A stretch of 10,099 bases of DNA from Proteiniphilum sp. UBA4084 (GTDB lineage Bacteria > Bacteroidota > Bacteroidia > Bacteroidales > Dysgonomonadaceae). The notes under the pieces were generated by a model, which was not told where the DNA came from, ran no database searches, and worked only from the letters and a program-made list of their open reading frames with translations. Shown piece by piece: positions 1-7,157 of this stretch (position 1 is its first letter; the number at the start of each line of letters is the position of its first letter). A program made the position numbers and the translations under genes. The DNA is taken from contig DFYK01000089.1 of NCBI GenBank assembly GCA_002383605.1, positions 1 to 10,099 on the forward strand, in the 5' to 3' direction.

Positions 1-71
1 TCGATGATGAAGGGAAAGAAGTAAATCCCGATGCGGCTCCCCGGAATACAGAGGCTCCCGAGTTATTATAG
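1..71 (+). CDS. C-terminal end of an unidentified protein (5' end outside window)
   Basis: The frame starting at base 3 stays open to a TAG at 69-71 and gives 22 residues, DDEGKEVNPDAAPRNTEAPE followed by LL. The peptide is acidic, Pro/Ala-rich and looks like a disordered C-terminal tail. The other two forward frames hit stops early (TGA at 5-7; TAA at 22-24). The piece is too short to identify and could be chance reading; orientation is supported only by the following hairpin and by the convergent aroE end. No function is proposed. Confidence 0.35.
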   Translation, partial: DDEGKEVNPDAAPRNTEAPELL

Positions 72-145
72 GAACAAACTACTCTTTCGCACCTCTATAT
101 ATTTCCTGGTTAACACTACATCAATTATAACTCAGGAGTTACATT

Positions 146-175
146 GCCCTCTCCACATGTGATATGTGGGAGGGC
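146..175. terminator. Possible bidirectional terminator hairpin
   Basis: GCCCTC (146-151) pairs with GAGGGC (170-175), and CCACAT (153-158) pairs with ATGTGG (164-169). T152 is a single-base bulge and the loop is GTGAT. That makes 12 base pairs, GC-rich at the base, between two convergent gene ends (stop at 71 on plus, stop at 224 on minus), where a shared terminator is expected. There is no clear T tract on either side, so intrinsic termination is inferred from position and stem strength only. A smaller inverted repeat (128-141) lies next to it. Confidence 0.45.
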
Positions 176-223
176 GATCTCTGTTATATGGGGTAATCCT
201 TTGTGTGTAGCGTGCGTTACGGA

Positions 224-976
224 TCAGGGATTCCATATTTTCCAGGCCGCACGTGCCTGTAGCTCCAGCATCTCCCTGCCGTTTTTTATCAATGCACCTT
301 TTTCTTTCCCCTTTTTGAGAAACAGGGTTTCTTCGGGGTTATATACCAGGTCGTACAGCAGATGATTTGGGGTAAGAAATTGATATGGTATGTCGGGACA
401 AGTATCGCTGTGCGGGAAGGTGCCTACCGGTGATGCGTTTACAATGAGTTGATGAGACGATAATATTTCCTGTGACAGCATTGCATAGGTGAGCCTTTTT
501 TCTCCGGGTGTGCGGGAGACATAAAGCCAATCGATATTCAGATCGTCTAACGCCTGTACTACCGCCTTCGATGCCCCTCCGGTACCCAGGATCAGGGCTT
601 TCCGGTGTATGTTGGGGTTCAGCATCGGAACGAGGGAATCACGAAAACCAATGTAATCGGTATTGTAACCGATCAGCCTGTAAGCGTACATGTCACCCGG
701 TTTCCTGTCTACCCGGATTACATTGACGGCACCAATTTTTTCTGCTTCGGGAGATATTTCATGCAAAAAGGGAATGATTTTTTCTTTGTAAGGGATGGTC
801 ACATTGATGCCCTTCAGGTGCTGATGAAAGAGAATAACCCGGCGTATTTCGTGGATATCTTCAATCTCAAAATTCAAATACTCCGCATCAATCTCCTCCA
901 GCTCGAATTTTTCTGTAAAGAACTTCGCCGAAAAAGAGTGTTTCAGTGGGAATCCGATCAGTCCGTAGGTATCCAT
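224..976 (-). CDS. aroE: Shikimate dehydrogenase (NADP+) AroE
   Basis: AroE reduces 3-dehydroshikimate to shikimate with NADPH in the cytosolic shikimate pathway to chorismate. The 250-residue product carries the family marks in order: the shikimate-binding start HSFSAKFF (13-20), NVTIPYK with the catalytic lysine at 64, GAVN (82-85), NTD with the catalytic aspartate at 107, the nucleotide-binding loop GTGGASKA (131-138), NASPVG (180-185), and the C-terminal pattern G227, G233, ML (236-237), Q240 before a final KIWNP. The length fits Bacteroidales AroE (about 250). The frame is open further upstream, to 1081, but the family N-terminus (MDTYGLIGFPL) begins at the ATG at 976, so that start is chosen; it leaves 67 nt after ubiE. 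No Shine-Dalgarno is visible, which is usual in this phylum. It is probably the last gene of the block. Its product leads to chorismate, the precursor of the menaquinone that UbiE methylates. Confidence 0.95.
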   Translation of the reverse strand: MDTYGLIGFPLKHSFSAKFFTEKFELEEIDAEYLNFEIEDIHEIRRVILFHQHLKGINVTIPYKEKIIPFLHEISPEAEKIGAVNVIRVDRKPGDMYAYRLIGYNTDYIGFRDSLVPMLNPNIHRKALILGTGGASKAVVQALDDLNIDWLYVSRTPGEKRLTYAMLSQEILSSHQLIVNASPVGTFPHSDTCPDIPYQFLTPNHLLYDLVYNPEETLFLKKGKEKGALIKNGREMLELQARAAWKIWNP

Positions 977-1043
977 CTTATTCACATCGTTAAATCGCCA
1001 CATTACCACATCGACATATTCATCACATTGGCATATTGGCACG

Positions 1044-1790
1044 TTAGTCAATCGGTTTCTCAGCAATATACAAAGTGGCAATCCCCAGGGTATATCTTCT
1101 CAGTCTGATGTTTGTAAACCCGTTTTTTTTCAGAATCAACATCATGTCCCTTCCCTGTGGAAAGACAGCAATCGATTCGGGAAGATACCGGTAAGCACGC
1201 TGTTCGGTGTTAAACAGGCCGGAGAGGAACGGCATCACATACCGGGTGTATGTGGTAAACAGTTCCTTCACCGGTGTTTTTTCGGGTGATGTCAACTCTA
1301 AGAAAAGGAAAACGCCGCCTGGTTTCAGCACACGGAGAATCTCCTGAAAGCTTACATCGATATTTTCAAAATTGCGGACACCGAAGGCTGAAGTGGCTGC
1401 ATCGAAGCTATTGTCAGGGAAGGACATGGCTGAACAGTCCTGATTGTCAAATGAAATGATGTTTCCAAGCCCACCTGTTTTCACTTTCTCTTTGCCCACT
1501 TCCATCATTCCGTCGGAGATGTCTATGGCGGTAATCTTTTCCGGGTGCAGGATGCGCCAGGCCAGAATGGCGAGGTCACCCGTTCCAGTAGCAATGTCGA
1601 GGATATGACGGGGATGGAACCTCTTCAGTTCCTTCAGTGCATCGCGGCGCCAGTAACGATCTATACCCAACGAGAGGGTTCTGTTCAGCCTGTCGTAATT
1701 GGAGGCAATCTCATCGAACATCCGGGATACCTGTTCTTTTTTTGGCTGATGGTCGTTGTAGGGATTTACCTTTTCAACTTTGTAGCTCAT
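1044..1790 (-). CDS. ubiE: Demethylmenaquinone methyltransferase UbiE/MenG
   Basis: This SAM-dependent C-methyltransferase performs the last step of menaquinone synthesis (demethylmenaquinone to menaquinone). Bacteroidota use menaquinone rather than ubiquinone, so the MenG role is expected. The 248-residue product shows the N-terminal family signature around YDRLNRTLSLGIDRYWR (32-48), SAM motif I LDIATGTGDLA (64-74), an acidic residue closing the next strand in TAIDIS (87-92), FGVRNFEN (136-143), and the second family signature RVLKPGG (153-159). The length is typical. Its ATG (1790-1788) overlaps the TGA of purC (1789-1787) in an ATGA arrangement, which suggests translational coupling. The protein is probably peripheral to the membrane, since its substrate is a membrane quinone. 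The amino-acid match leaves little doubt about the family. Confidence 0.95.
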   Translation of the reverse strand: MSYKVEKVNPYNDHQPKKEQVSRMFDEIASNYDRLNRTLSLGIDRYWRRDALKELKRFHPRHILDIATGTGDLAILAWRILHPEKITAIDISDGMMEVGKEKVKTGGLGNIISFDNQDCSAMSFPDNSFDAATSAFGVRNFENIDVSFQEILRVLKPGGVFLFLELTSPEKTPVKELFTTYTRYVMPFLSGLFNTEQRAYRYLPESIAVFPQGRDMMLILKKNGFTNIRLRRYTLGIATLYIAEKPID

Positions 1791-2728
1791 TGCTTCAAAT
1801 AATCAGTTACGTGCTTCTCGATGCGCATTTCCAGATCGGCGGCGTCGGCTTTTACAAATTTTTCACCTGTAATCTTTTCATACAGTTCGATGTATCTGTC
1901 GGAGACGCTGTTGCAATATGCATCGGTCATCTCCGGCACCTGTTGTCCTTCACGTCCCTGAAATCCGTTTTCCATCAGCCACTTGCGGACAAATTCTTTC
2001 GACAGTTGTTTTTGTTCCTCTCCCTGTTCAAAGCGAGCTGCATATCCGTCGCTGTAAAAATACCGGGATGAGTCGGGGGTATGGATTTCGTCGATCAGGT
2101 AGATTTTGCCCTCTTTTTTCCCGAACTCATATTTGGTATCCACCAGAATGAGGCCTTTCTCTGCGGTCATCTCGGTACCGCGTTTAAACAGTGCATAGGT
2201 ATATTGTTCCAGCTGTTCATATTCTTCCCTGCTTACCAGGCCCTGGGCAATGATCTCCTCTTTCGAGATGTTTTCATCGTGTCCCTCCTCGGCCTTGGTG
2301 GTGGGAGTAATCAGGGGTGTTTCAAACTTTTGATTTTCACGCAGACCTTCCGGCAGCGGCAATCCGCACAGCATGCGCGCTCCCTGCTTGTATTCGCGCC
2401 AGGCACTGCCGGTGATGTAGCCGCGGATAACCATTTCCACTTTGTAAGGTTCACAGCGTACACCCACAGTGACCATCGGGTCGGGCGACGCCTCCTTCCA
2501 GTTGGGTACGATGTCGGCCGTGGCATCCAGGAACTTGGCTGCAATCTGGTTGAGTACCTGCCCTTTGTAAGGAATTCCTTTCGGCAGGACTACATCGAAT
2601 GCCGATATTCTGTCTGTGGCGATCATGACCAGCTGGTCATCGCCTATGCTGTATACATCACGCACTTTTCCGTGATAAACGCCGGTCTGCCCCGGAAAGT
2701 GATAATCTGTTCTTGTTAATGCATTCAT
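1787..2728 (-). CDS. purC: Phosphoribosylaminoimidazole-succinocarboxamide synthase PurC
   Basis: PurC (SAICAR synthetase) joins CAIR and aspartate using ATP in de novo purine synthesis. The product is 313 residues, the longer form typical of Bacteroidota rather than the roughly 240-residue E. coli form. Visible marks are GKVRDVY (20-26) of the ATP-binding N-terminal lobe, DRISAFD (39-45), IRGYITGS (101-108), TPTTKAEEGHDENIS (141-155), LVDTKYEFG (195-203) and the signature IDEIHTPDSSRYF (212-224). The ATG at 2728 lies 6 nt after the phoH stop and gives the expected N-terminus MNALTRTDYHFPG. The sequence before it is almost pure A/T with no Shine-Dalgarno. The 3' end overlaps the ubiE start by 4 nt. 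The PurF-like gene two places upstream acts, by family, at the head of the same pathway. Confidence 0.96.
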   Translation of the reverse strand: MNALTRTDYHFPGQTGVYHGKVRDVYSIGDDQLVMIATDRISAFDVVLPKGIPYKGQVLNQIAAKFLDATADIVPNWKEASPDPMVTVGVRCEPYKVEMVIRGYITGSAWREYKQGARMLCGLPLPEGLRENQKFETPLITPTTKAEEGHDENISKEEIIAQGLVSREEYEQLEQYTYALFKRGTEMTAEKGLILVDTKYEFGKKEGKIYLIDEIHTPDSSRYFYSDGYAARFEQGEEQKQLSKEFVRKWLMENGFQGREGQQVPEMTDAYCNSVSDRYIELYEKITGEKFVKADAADLEMRIEKHVTDYLKQ

Positions 2729-2734
2729 ATTTTT

Positions 2735-3691
2735 TTATTTATGATATTTAACTTCGTCGTTATTCTCCCCCTCATATGCCTCCACAATTCGTTGCACGAG
2801 CTTGTGGCGCACAATATCTTTCTTGTTGAATTCCACCGTGGCAATGCCTTTGATAGGATGCAGCACCTTCAATGCATGAACCAACCCCGAGGGTTGTGAG
2901 TTGGGCAGATCGATCTGCGTAATATCCCCTGTGATAATCATTTTCCCGTTTATTCCCAGCCTTGTGAGAAACATCTTGATCTGGGGCTTGGTGGTATTCT
3001 GTGCTTCATCGAGGATGATCACCGCATCGTTGAGGGTGCGTCCCCGCATAAATGCCAGTGGTGCAATCTGGATGATTTTGTTCTCGATGTATTCCTTCAG
3101 CTTCAGGGGAGGAATCATATCCTCCAGCGCATCATAGAGCGGTTGCAGATAGGGGTCGATCTTCTCCTTCATGTCACCCGGCAGAAATCCCAGCTTTTCG
3201 CCGGCTTCCACAGCGGGGCGACTGAGGATGATCTTACGTACCTGTTTTGTCTTCAAAGCCCGTACAGCGAGGGCAATGGCTGTATAAGTTTTTCCTGAGC
3301 CGGCAGGCCCGATGGCAAAGACCATGTCGTTTGCATCGAACGCCTCCGTCAGTTTCTTTTGGTTGGCCGTGCGTGCCAGGATGGGTTTCCCATTTAGTCC
3401 GTGAATAATCAGATTGTCCACATTGATCACGGCGGGTGTTTTTCCCTTCACAATATCAAGGATATCCCCATCCTTCAGCACGTTCATCTCGATGCTGAAT
3501 TTTTCCAGTTCGTGTATTTTCTCTTCGAATGCGGCCAGCTCCTCCTCTTCACCAATAACCTTGATCACGTTACCCCGTGCCACGATGCGTATCTTTGGGA
3601 ACAATGTCTTCATTAACTGGATGTTGCTGTTGTTGATCCCGAAAAAAACCACCGGATCCACATTCTCCAATATGATTACCCGTTCAATCAT
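2735..3691 (-). CDS. phoH: PhoH family ATPase (YbeZ-like)
   Basis: This 318-residue protein has a PhoH ATPase core related to superfamily 1 helicases. Walker A is GPAGSGKT (128-135), followed by the PhoH block SRPAVEAGEKLGFLPGDMKE (157-176), FMRGRT (214-219), Walker B VIILDEAQNTT (224-234) and the sensor-like stretch TGDITQIDLP (254-263). The N-terminal part (about 30-65) resembles the small KH-like region of YbeZ-type proteins. In many bacteria YbeZ works with the endoribonuclease YbeY in rRNA maturation and translation quality control; that role is inferred from the family, since no ybeY lies in this window. The name refers to phosphate-starvation induction in E. coli, for which there is no evidence here. 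The gene starts 9 nt after the PurF-like stop and has a GAGAAG stretch directly before the ATG. Confidence 0.93.
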   Translation of the reverse strand: MIERVIILENVDPVVFFGINNSNIQLMKTLFPKIRIVARGNVIKVIGEEEELAAFEEKIHELEKFSIEMNVLKDGDILDIVKGKTPAVINVDNLIIHGLNGKPILARTANQKKLTEAFDANDMVFAIGPAGSGKTYTAIALAVRALKTKQVRKIILSRPAVEAGEKLGFLPGDMKEKIDPYLQPLYDALEDMIPPLKLKEYIENKIIQIAPLAFMRGRTLNDAVIILDEAQNTTKPQIKMFLTRLGINGKMIITGDITQIDLPNSQPSGLVHALKVLHPIKGIATVEFNKKDIVRHKLVQRIVEAYEGENNDEVKYHK

Positions 3692-3700
3692 CTTCTCTTA

Positions 3701-5614
3701 TTAGAAATTCAGCGAATACTGATGAGGAAGACCTTCCTGTCCTTCAACGTAATTGATGAAGGCGTTGTTCACCAACCTGTTCCCTCCGGGGGTGGGGTAG
3801 TCCCCCGAGAAATACCAGTCGCCCTGGTTATTCGGACATGCTTTGTGCAGGTCTTCAATACGCTGAAAGACAATCTGCACCTCTGCCTTGATGTCGGCCG
3901 AGGTGAGCATTTGTGCAATCTTTGCCGAGATCTCTTCATCGGTAAAGGGAGCATAAATATCTTTCACGTAATTGATAATTTCTTCCTTCCTCTTCCGGCT
4001 TTGTGCGACCGATTTTTCATAAGTTTCGTCAATGATGTGCTGCATGCCCCGTTCCTTCAGGAGGGCAATGGCAGCACGAAAAGCGATGAATTCACTCATG
4101 CGCGACATGTCGATGCCATAACAATCGGGGTACCGTATTTGCGGCGAGGAGGAGACGATGACGATCTTTTTCGGGTCGAGCCGGTCCAGAATTTTGATGA
4201 TGCTCTGCTTGAGTGTCGTGCCGCGCACAATGCTGTCGTCGATGATGACCAGGTTGTCTTTGCCTCTTCGCAGGGATCCGTATGTGACATCATACACATG
4301 TGCGGCAAGGTCGTTGCGGGTATTGCCTTGTGCAATAAAGGTGCGTAGTTTGATGTCTTTGATGGCCACCTTTTCCGAGCGAACACGTTTGGAGAGAATC
4401 TCATCGATCTCTTCCTTACTTAGTGTGTTCCCCTTCTCCAGGATCGTGGTTGCCTTTTTGTGGTTGAAATAATCTTCAAGTCCCTGCTGCATGCCGAAGT
4501 AAGCGACCTCAGCAGTATTGGGGATAAAAGAAAACACCGTATTTTCCAGGTCATCGCCGATGGCCTCAATGATTTTGGGCACAAGCAGCTCACCCAGTTT
4601 CTTCCGTTCCCGGTATATGTCGTAGTCGGAGCCTCGTGAGAAGTAGATCCGTTCAAAAGAACAAGGTGTTATCTTTTCCTTTTTCTCCTGAATCTGGTGT
4701 AGTGAGATGCTGCCGTTTTTCTTTACCACCAACGCTTCACCCGGCTGTAATTCATGGACTTCTTCCTTTTTCAGGTTGAAGGCTGTCTGGATGACGGGAC
4801 GCTCTGAGGCCACCACGGCCACTTCGTCGTCGTGATAATAAAAAGCGCTCCGGATGCCCCAGGGGTCGCGCAGTGCAAAAGCATCCCCACAGCCCACAAG
4901 GCCACAAAGTGCATAACCTCCGTCCCATATTCTGGATGCTCTCTTCAGCAAGAACGGTATGTCAAGCTTTTCTTCAATCAGGTGGCTCACCTGCTGACCG
5001 TTCATATGGTTTTTTTCGAGATGATCGTACTGATACTGTACCTCCCTGTCGAGATAATGTCCGATCGACTCCAGCATCACAAAGGTGTCGGCATAGTCAC
5101 GTGGATGCTGCCCCTCTTCAATGAGTTGCTGAAACATCTCGTCCACATTGGTCATGTTGAAGTTACCCGCCAGGGCAAGGCTTCGTGAGGCCCAGTTGTT
5201 CCGTCGCAAAAGCGGATGTACATAAGTCAGCCCGCTCTTCCCGGTGGTGCTGTAACGCAGGTGACCGATAAAAAGCTCCGCTGCGTAAGGTACCGATTTC
5301 TTCACGAACTCAATGTCCTGCAACTGTTTCGGCGTGAATTCCTGAAACGACGCGTGTACTTTGGAGAATATTTCTGATATGGCACCCGATTCCAGTGCCC
5401 GCTCCCTGAAAATAAATTCATTGCCGGGCGACGCCTCCAGTTTTACAGCACCCAGCCCGGCACCTTCCTGGCCGCGGTTGTGTTGTTTTTCCATGAGCAG
5501 ATAAAGCTTATCCAGCCCATACTGCCAGGTTCCGTATTTGTTGTAATAATAATCGAGGGGTTTCAGAAGGCGGATCACAGCGATACCGCATTCATGTTTG
5601 ATGATGTCCGTCAT
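3701..5614 (-). CDS. purF: Long PurF-family amidophosphoribosyltransferase
   Basis: The 637-residue protein joins a class II (Ntn) glutamine amidotransferase domain to a PRPP-binding phosphoribosyltransferase domain. Classical PurF makes phosphoribosylamine, the first step of purine synthesis. The likely nucleophile is Cys9 (MTDIIKHE then CGIAVIR), implying removal of an 8-residue propeptide as in B. subtilis-type PurF. Other glutaminase marks are HNRGQEGAG (45-53), GHLRYSTTG (117-125; Arg120), AGNFNMTN (149-156) and YADTFVML (174-181). The PRTase part has CSFERIYFSRG (318-328), RTFIAQG (424-430), the PRPP loop LVIIDDSIVRGTT (455-467) and CYGIDMS (498-504). It is much longer than ordinary PurF (about 460-510 residues): there is extra sequence before RTFI (about 380-420) and a C-terminal extension after about 525. 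The oxyanion-hole motif NGN reads AGN. The family is clear; the exact reaction of this long form is less certain, and a shorter PurF may exist elsewhere in the genome. It is the first gene of the minus-strand block. Confidence 0.85.
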   Translation of the reverse strand: MTDIIKHECGIAVIRLLKPLDYYYNKYGTWQYGLDKLYLLMEKQHNRGQEGAGLGAVKLEASPGNEFIFRERALESGAISEIFSKVHASFQEFTPKQLQDIEFVKKSVPYAAELFIGHLRYSTTGKSGLTYVHPLLRRNNWASRSLALAGNFNMTNVDEMFQQLIEEGQHPRDYADTFVMLESIGHYLDREVQYQYDHLEKNHMNGQQVSHLIEEKLDIPFLLKRASRIWDGGYALCGLVGCGDAFALRDPWGIRSAFYYHDDEVAVVASERPVIQTAFNLKKEEVHELQPGEALVVKKNGSISLHQIQEKKEKITPCSFERIYFSRGSDYDIYRERKKLGELLVPKIIEAIGDDLENTVFSFIPNTAEVAYFGMQQGLEDYFNHKKATTILEKGNTLSKEEIDEILSKRVRSEKVAIKDIKLRTFIAQGNTRNDLAAHVYDVTYGSLRRGKDNLVIIDDSIVRGTTLKQSIIKILDRLDPKKIVIVSSSPQIRYPDCYGIDMSRMSEFIAFRAAIALLKERGMQHIIDETYEKSVAQSRKRKEEIINYVKDIYAPFTDEEISAKIAQMLTSADIKAEVQIVFQRIEDLHKACPNNQGDWYFSGDYPTPGGNRLVNNAFINYVEGQEGLPHQYSLNF

Positions 5615-5640
5615 TGATGAACCTTTCTGTAATTAAGGTA

Positions 5641-5648
5641 CAAATTTA
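5641..5648 (-). promoter_or_regulatory. Predicted -7 element of the promoter for the purF-like/phoH/purC/ubiE/aroE block
   Basis: Read on the minus strand the bases are TAAATTTG, an exact match to the Bacteroidota -7 consensus TAnnTTTG. It lies 26 nt before the ATG at 5614, giving a predicted transcript start near 5634 and a leader of about 20 nt. An AAAGG stretch (5622-5626) could serve as a weak ribosome site. I find no TTTG at the expected -33 distance, so the match is partial. Position directly upstream of the first gene supports it. Confidence 0.55.
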
Positions 5649-5706
5649 CGTTTATTTGTGGAGATTCGTTTATTATTAGGCCGATATATTCTCTTAAAAA
5701 ATGTGT

Positions 5707-5714
5707 TATCTTTG
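5707..5714 (+). promoter_or_regulatory. Predicted -7 element of the dgt promoter
   Basis: TATCTTTG matches TAnnTTTG exactly and ends 26 nt before the dgt ATG at 5741. The predicted transcript start is near 5718-5721, leaving a leader of about 20 nt. The leader contains AAGGAG (5722-5727), an unusually good Shine-Dalgarno for this phylum, although the 13-nt spacing to the ATG is long. No TTTG is present about 20 nt upstream, so the -33 element is weak or missing. The element faces away from the minus-strand element at 5641-5648. Confidence 0.55.
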
Positions 5715-5740
5715 TTTTGTGAAGGAGAATTAGAATTAGC

Positions 5741-7069
5741 ATGAACTGGATACAATTACTATCTGCAAAACGGTTCGGCATGGAGCATTACACCCGTGCC
5801 ACGAAACATGATCGAACGGAGTATCAGCGCGATTACGACAGGTTGATCTTCTCATCCCCTTTCCGGCGTTTACAGAATAAAACGCAGGTTTTTCCGCTTC
5901 CGGGTAGTATATTTGTACATAATAGGTTGACACACAGCCTGGAAGTGTCCAGTGTCGGTCGTTCGCTGGGTGAAAATGTGGGTCGGGAACTACGCATGAA
6001 ACATGTTGGTTCGGAAGCCCATTTTGAAGAGATCGGTGCGATAGTTTCGGCAGCCTGCCTCGCACACGATCTGGGCAATCCGCCTTTTGGCCATTCGGGT
6101 GAAAAGGCCATTTCCACATTTTTCTCCGAGGGAGCGGGGATGTATCTCCAACATGCCATTGAAGAAGAGGGTGGCCGATGGGCCGATTTTACCTCCTTCG
6201 AAGGCAATGCCAATGCCATCCGGCTGCTGATGCATCAGTTTCGTGGGAGAAGGAAAGGCGGATTTGCCATGACCTACGCCACGCTGGCCTCCATCGTGAA
6301 ATACCCCTATTCATCGGCGTTGAGTGGCGGCAAAAATAAATTTGGTTTTTTTGCTTCGGAAGAGACCGATTACCGGCGTATTGCCGACGACCTGGGCATC
6401 ATCCGGATACAGGATCATCCGCTGAAGTATGTGCGCTATCCATTGGTTTACCTGGTGGAGGCTGCCGATGATATCTGTTATCAGGTGATGGATATTGAAG
6501 ACGCACACAAACTGCATCTCATTACTACTGAAAAAGCCAAGGAACTGCTGCTCGGTTTTTTTGTTCCTGAGTCCCGTCAGCGTCGTGAACAAACATTGAC
6601 CATGGTCACCGATGTGAATGAACAAATCGCTTATTTACGCTCCGGCGTGATTGGTTTGCTGGTAGATGAATGCTCGAAAGTGTTTCTGGCAAATGAGGAA
6701 TCGATTCTCTCGGGATCTTTTACCGGTTCACTCATCGATTGCATATCACCGGTATCTTCTAATGCTTATCTCGCTTGTTCCCTGTTTGCCCGGCAGCATA
6801 TTTACCGCTCCCGGGATGTATTGGATGTGGAGCTGGCAGGCTACAGGATTATTGGTTTTCTGCTTGAAGTCTTCACCAAAGCGATACAGAATCCGGGTCA
6901 TGCATACTCCGGATTGCTGCTGAACAGAATTCCCGAACAGTATGAAACCGATTCACCCGGGATGTATGGTAAAATTCAATCGGTGATCGACTATGTTTCG
7001 GGAATGACCGATGTGTATGCACTCGATTTGTACCGGAAAATAACAGGAATGGGTTTACCGGTTGTCTGA
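5741..7069 (+). CDS. dgt: dGTPase-like HD-domain dNTP triphosphohydrolase
   Basis: Enzymes of this family cut dGTP (or other dNTPs) to the deoxynucleoside and triphosphate, tuning the dNTP pool. The 442-residue product starts MNWIQLLSAKRFGM and has the family pattern: RDYDRLIFSSPFRRLQNKTQVF (30-51), metal ligand His65 in RLTHSLEV (62-69), the HD pair His109-Asp110 in CLAHDLGNPPFGHSG (106-120), FEGNANAIR (153-161), and EAADDICYQVMDIEDA (240-255), whose Asp243 or Asp244 should be the last metal ligand. The length fits the Bacteroidota type (about 440-450), shorter than E. coli Dgt (505). It has its own promoter, divergent from the purF-like block. Substrate choice among dNTPs cannot be read from sequence. 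Some bacterial dGTPases act in phage defence by draining dNTPs, but this form looks like the housekeeping version common in Bacteroidales. Confidence 0.93.
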   Translation: MNWIQLLSAKRFGMEHYTRATKHDRTEYQRDYDRLIFSSPFRRLQNKTQVFPLPGSIFVHNRLTHSLEVSSVGRSLGENVGRELRMKHVGSEAHFEEIGAIVSAACLAHDLGNPPFGHSGEKAISTFFSEGAGMYLQHAIEEEGGRWADFTSFEGNANAIRLLMHQFRGRRKGGFAMTYATLASIVKYPYSSALSGGKNKFGFFASEETDYRRIADDLGIIRIQDHPLKYVRYPLVYLVEAADDICYQVMDIEDAHKLHLITTEKAKELLLGFFVPESRQRREQTLTMVTDVNEQIAYLRSGVIGLLVDECSKVFLANEESILSGSFTGSLIDCISPVSSNAYLACSLFARQHIYRSRDVLDVELAGYRIIGFLLEVFTKAIQNPGHAYSGLLLNRIPEQYETDSPGMYGKIQSVIDYVSGMTDVYALDLYRKITGMGLPVV

Positions 7070-7122
7070 GTTTACTTACAATTTGATTAAAATAAATCTT
7101 TTTTGTTTTTTTATTGAAATTA

Positions 7123-7154
7123 TTTGGTGAGATTTAATTTCTTTTTTATATTTG
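7123..7154 (+). promoter_or_regulatory. Complete Bacteroidota-type promoter without an obvious gene behind it
   Basis: TTTG (7123-7126), a 20-nt spacer, then TATATTTG (7147-7154) match the Bacteroidota consensus TTTG / about 20 nt / TAnnTTTG on both elements. This is the best promoter match in the window. The predicted start is near 7158-7161, which is 54 nt past the dgt stop and about 245 nt before the next protein gene. That gene has its own -7 element at 7358-7365. The transcript would first pass the hairpin at 7200-7229. The surrounding DNA is very T-rich, so chance occurrence of such motifs is raised. Confidence 0.5.
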
Positions 7155-7157
7155 TCT

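Noticed and set aside
977..1081. Upstream extension of aroE (35 more codons, overlapping ubiE)
   Set aside because: The AroE family N-terminus begins at the ATG at 976; the extra residues have no family match and would overlap the ubiE coding end.
605..1108. Open plus-strand frame opposite aroE (167 codons)
   Set aside because: It lies opposite a clear AroE with all motifs, resembles no protein I know and has no promoter element.
2081..2719. Open plus-strand frame opposite purC (212 codons)
   Set aside because: It is an antisense shadow of a well-conserved gene; its composition is odd for a protein and no start signal is seen.
3722..4348. Open plus-strand frame opposite the purF-like gene (208 codons)
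   Set aside because: Same reason: the opposite strand carries the PRTase core with its PRPP loop, and this frame shows no domain.
7098..7114. T-rich tract after dgt as an intrinsic terminator
   Set aside because: No GC-rich stem precedes it; only weak A/T pairing is possible, so the hairpin at 7200-7229 is the better candidate.
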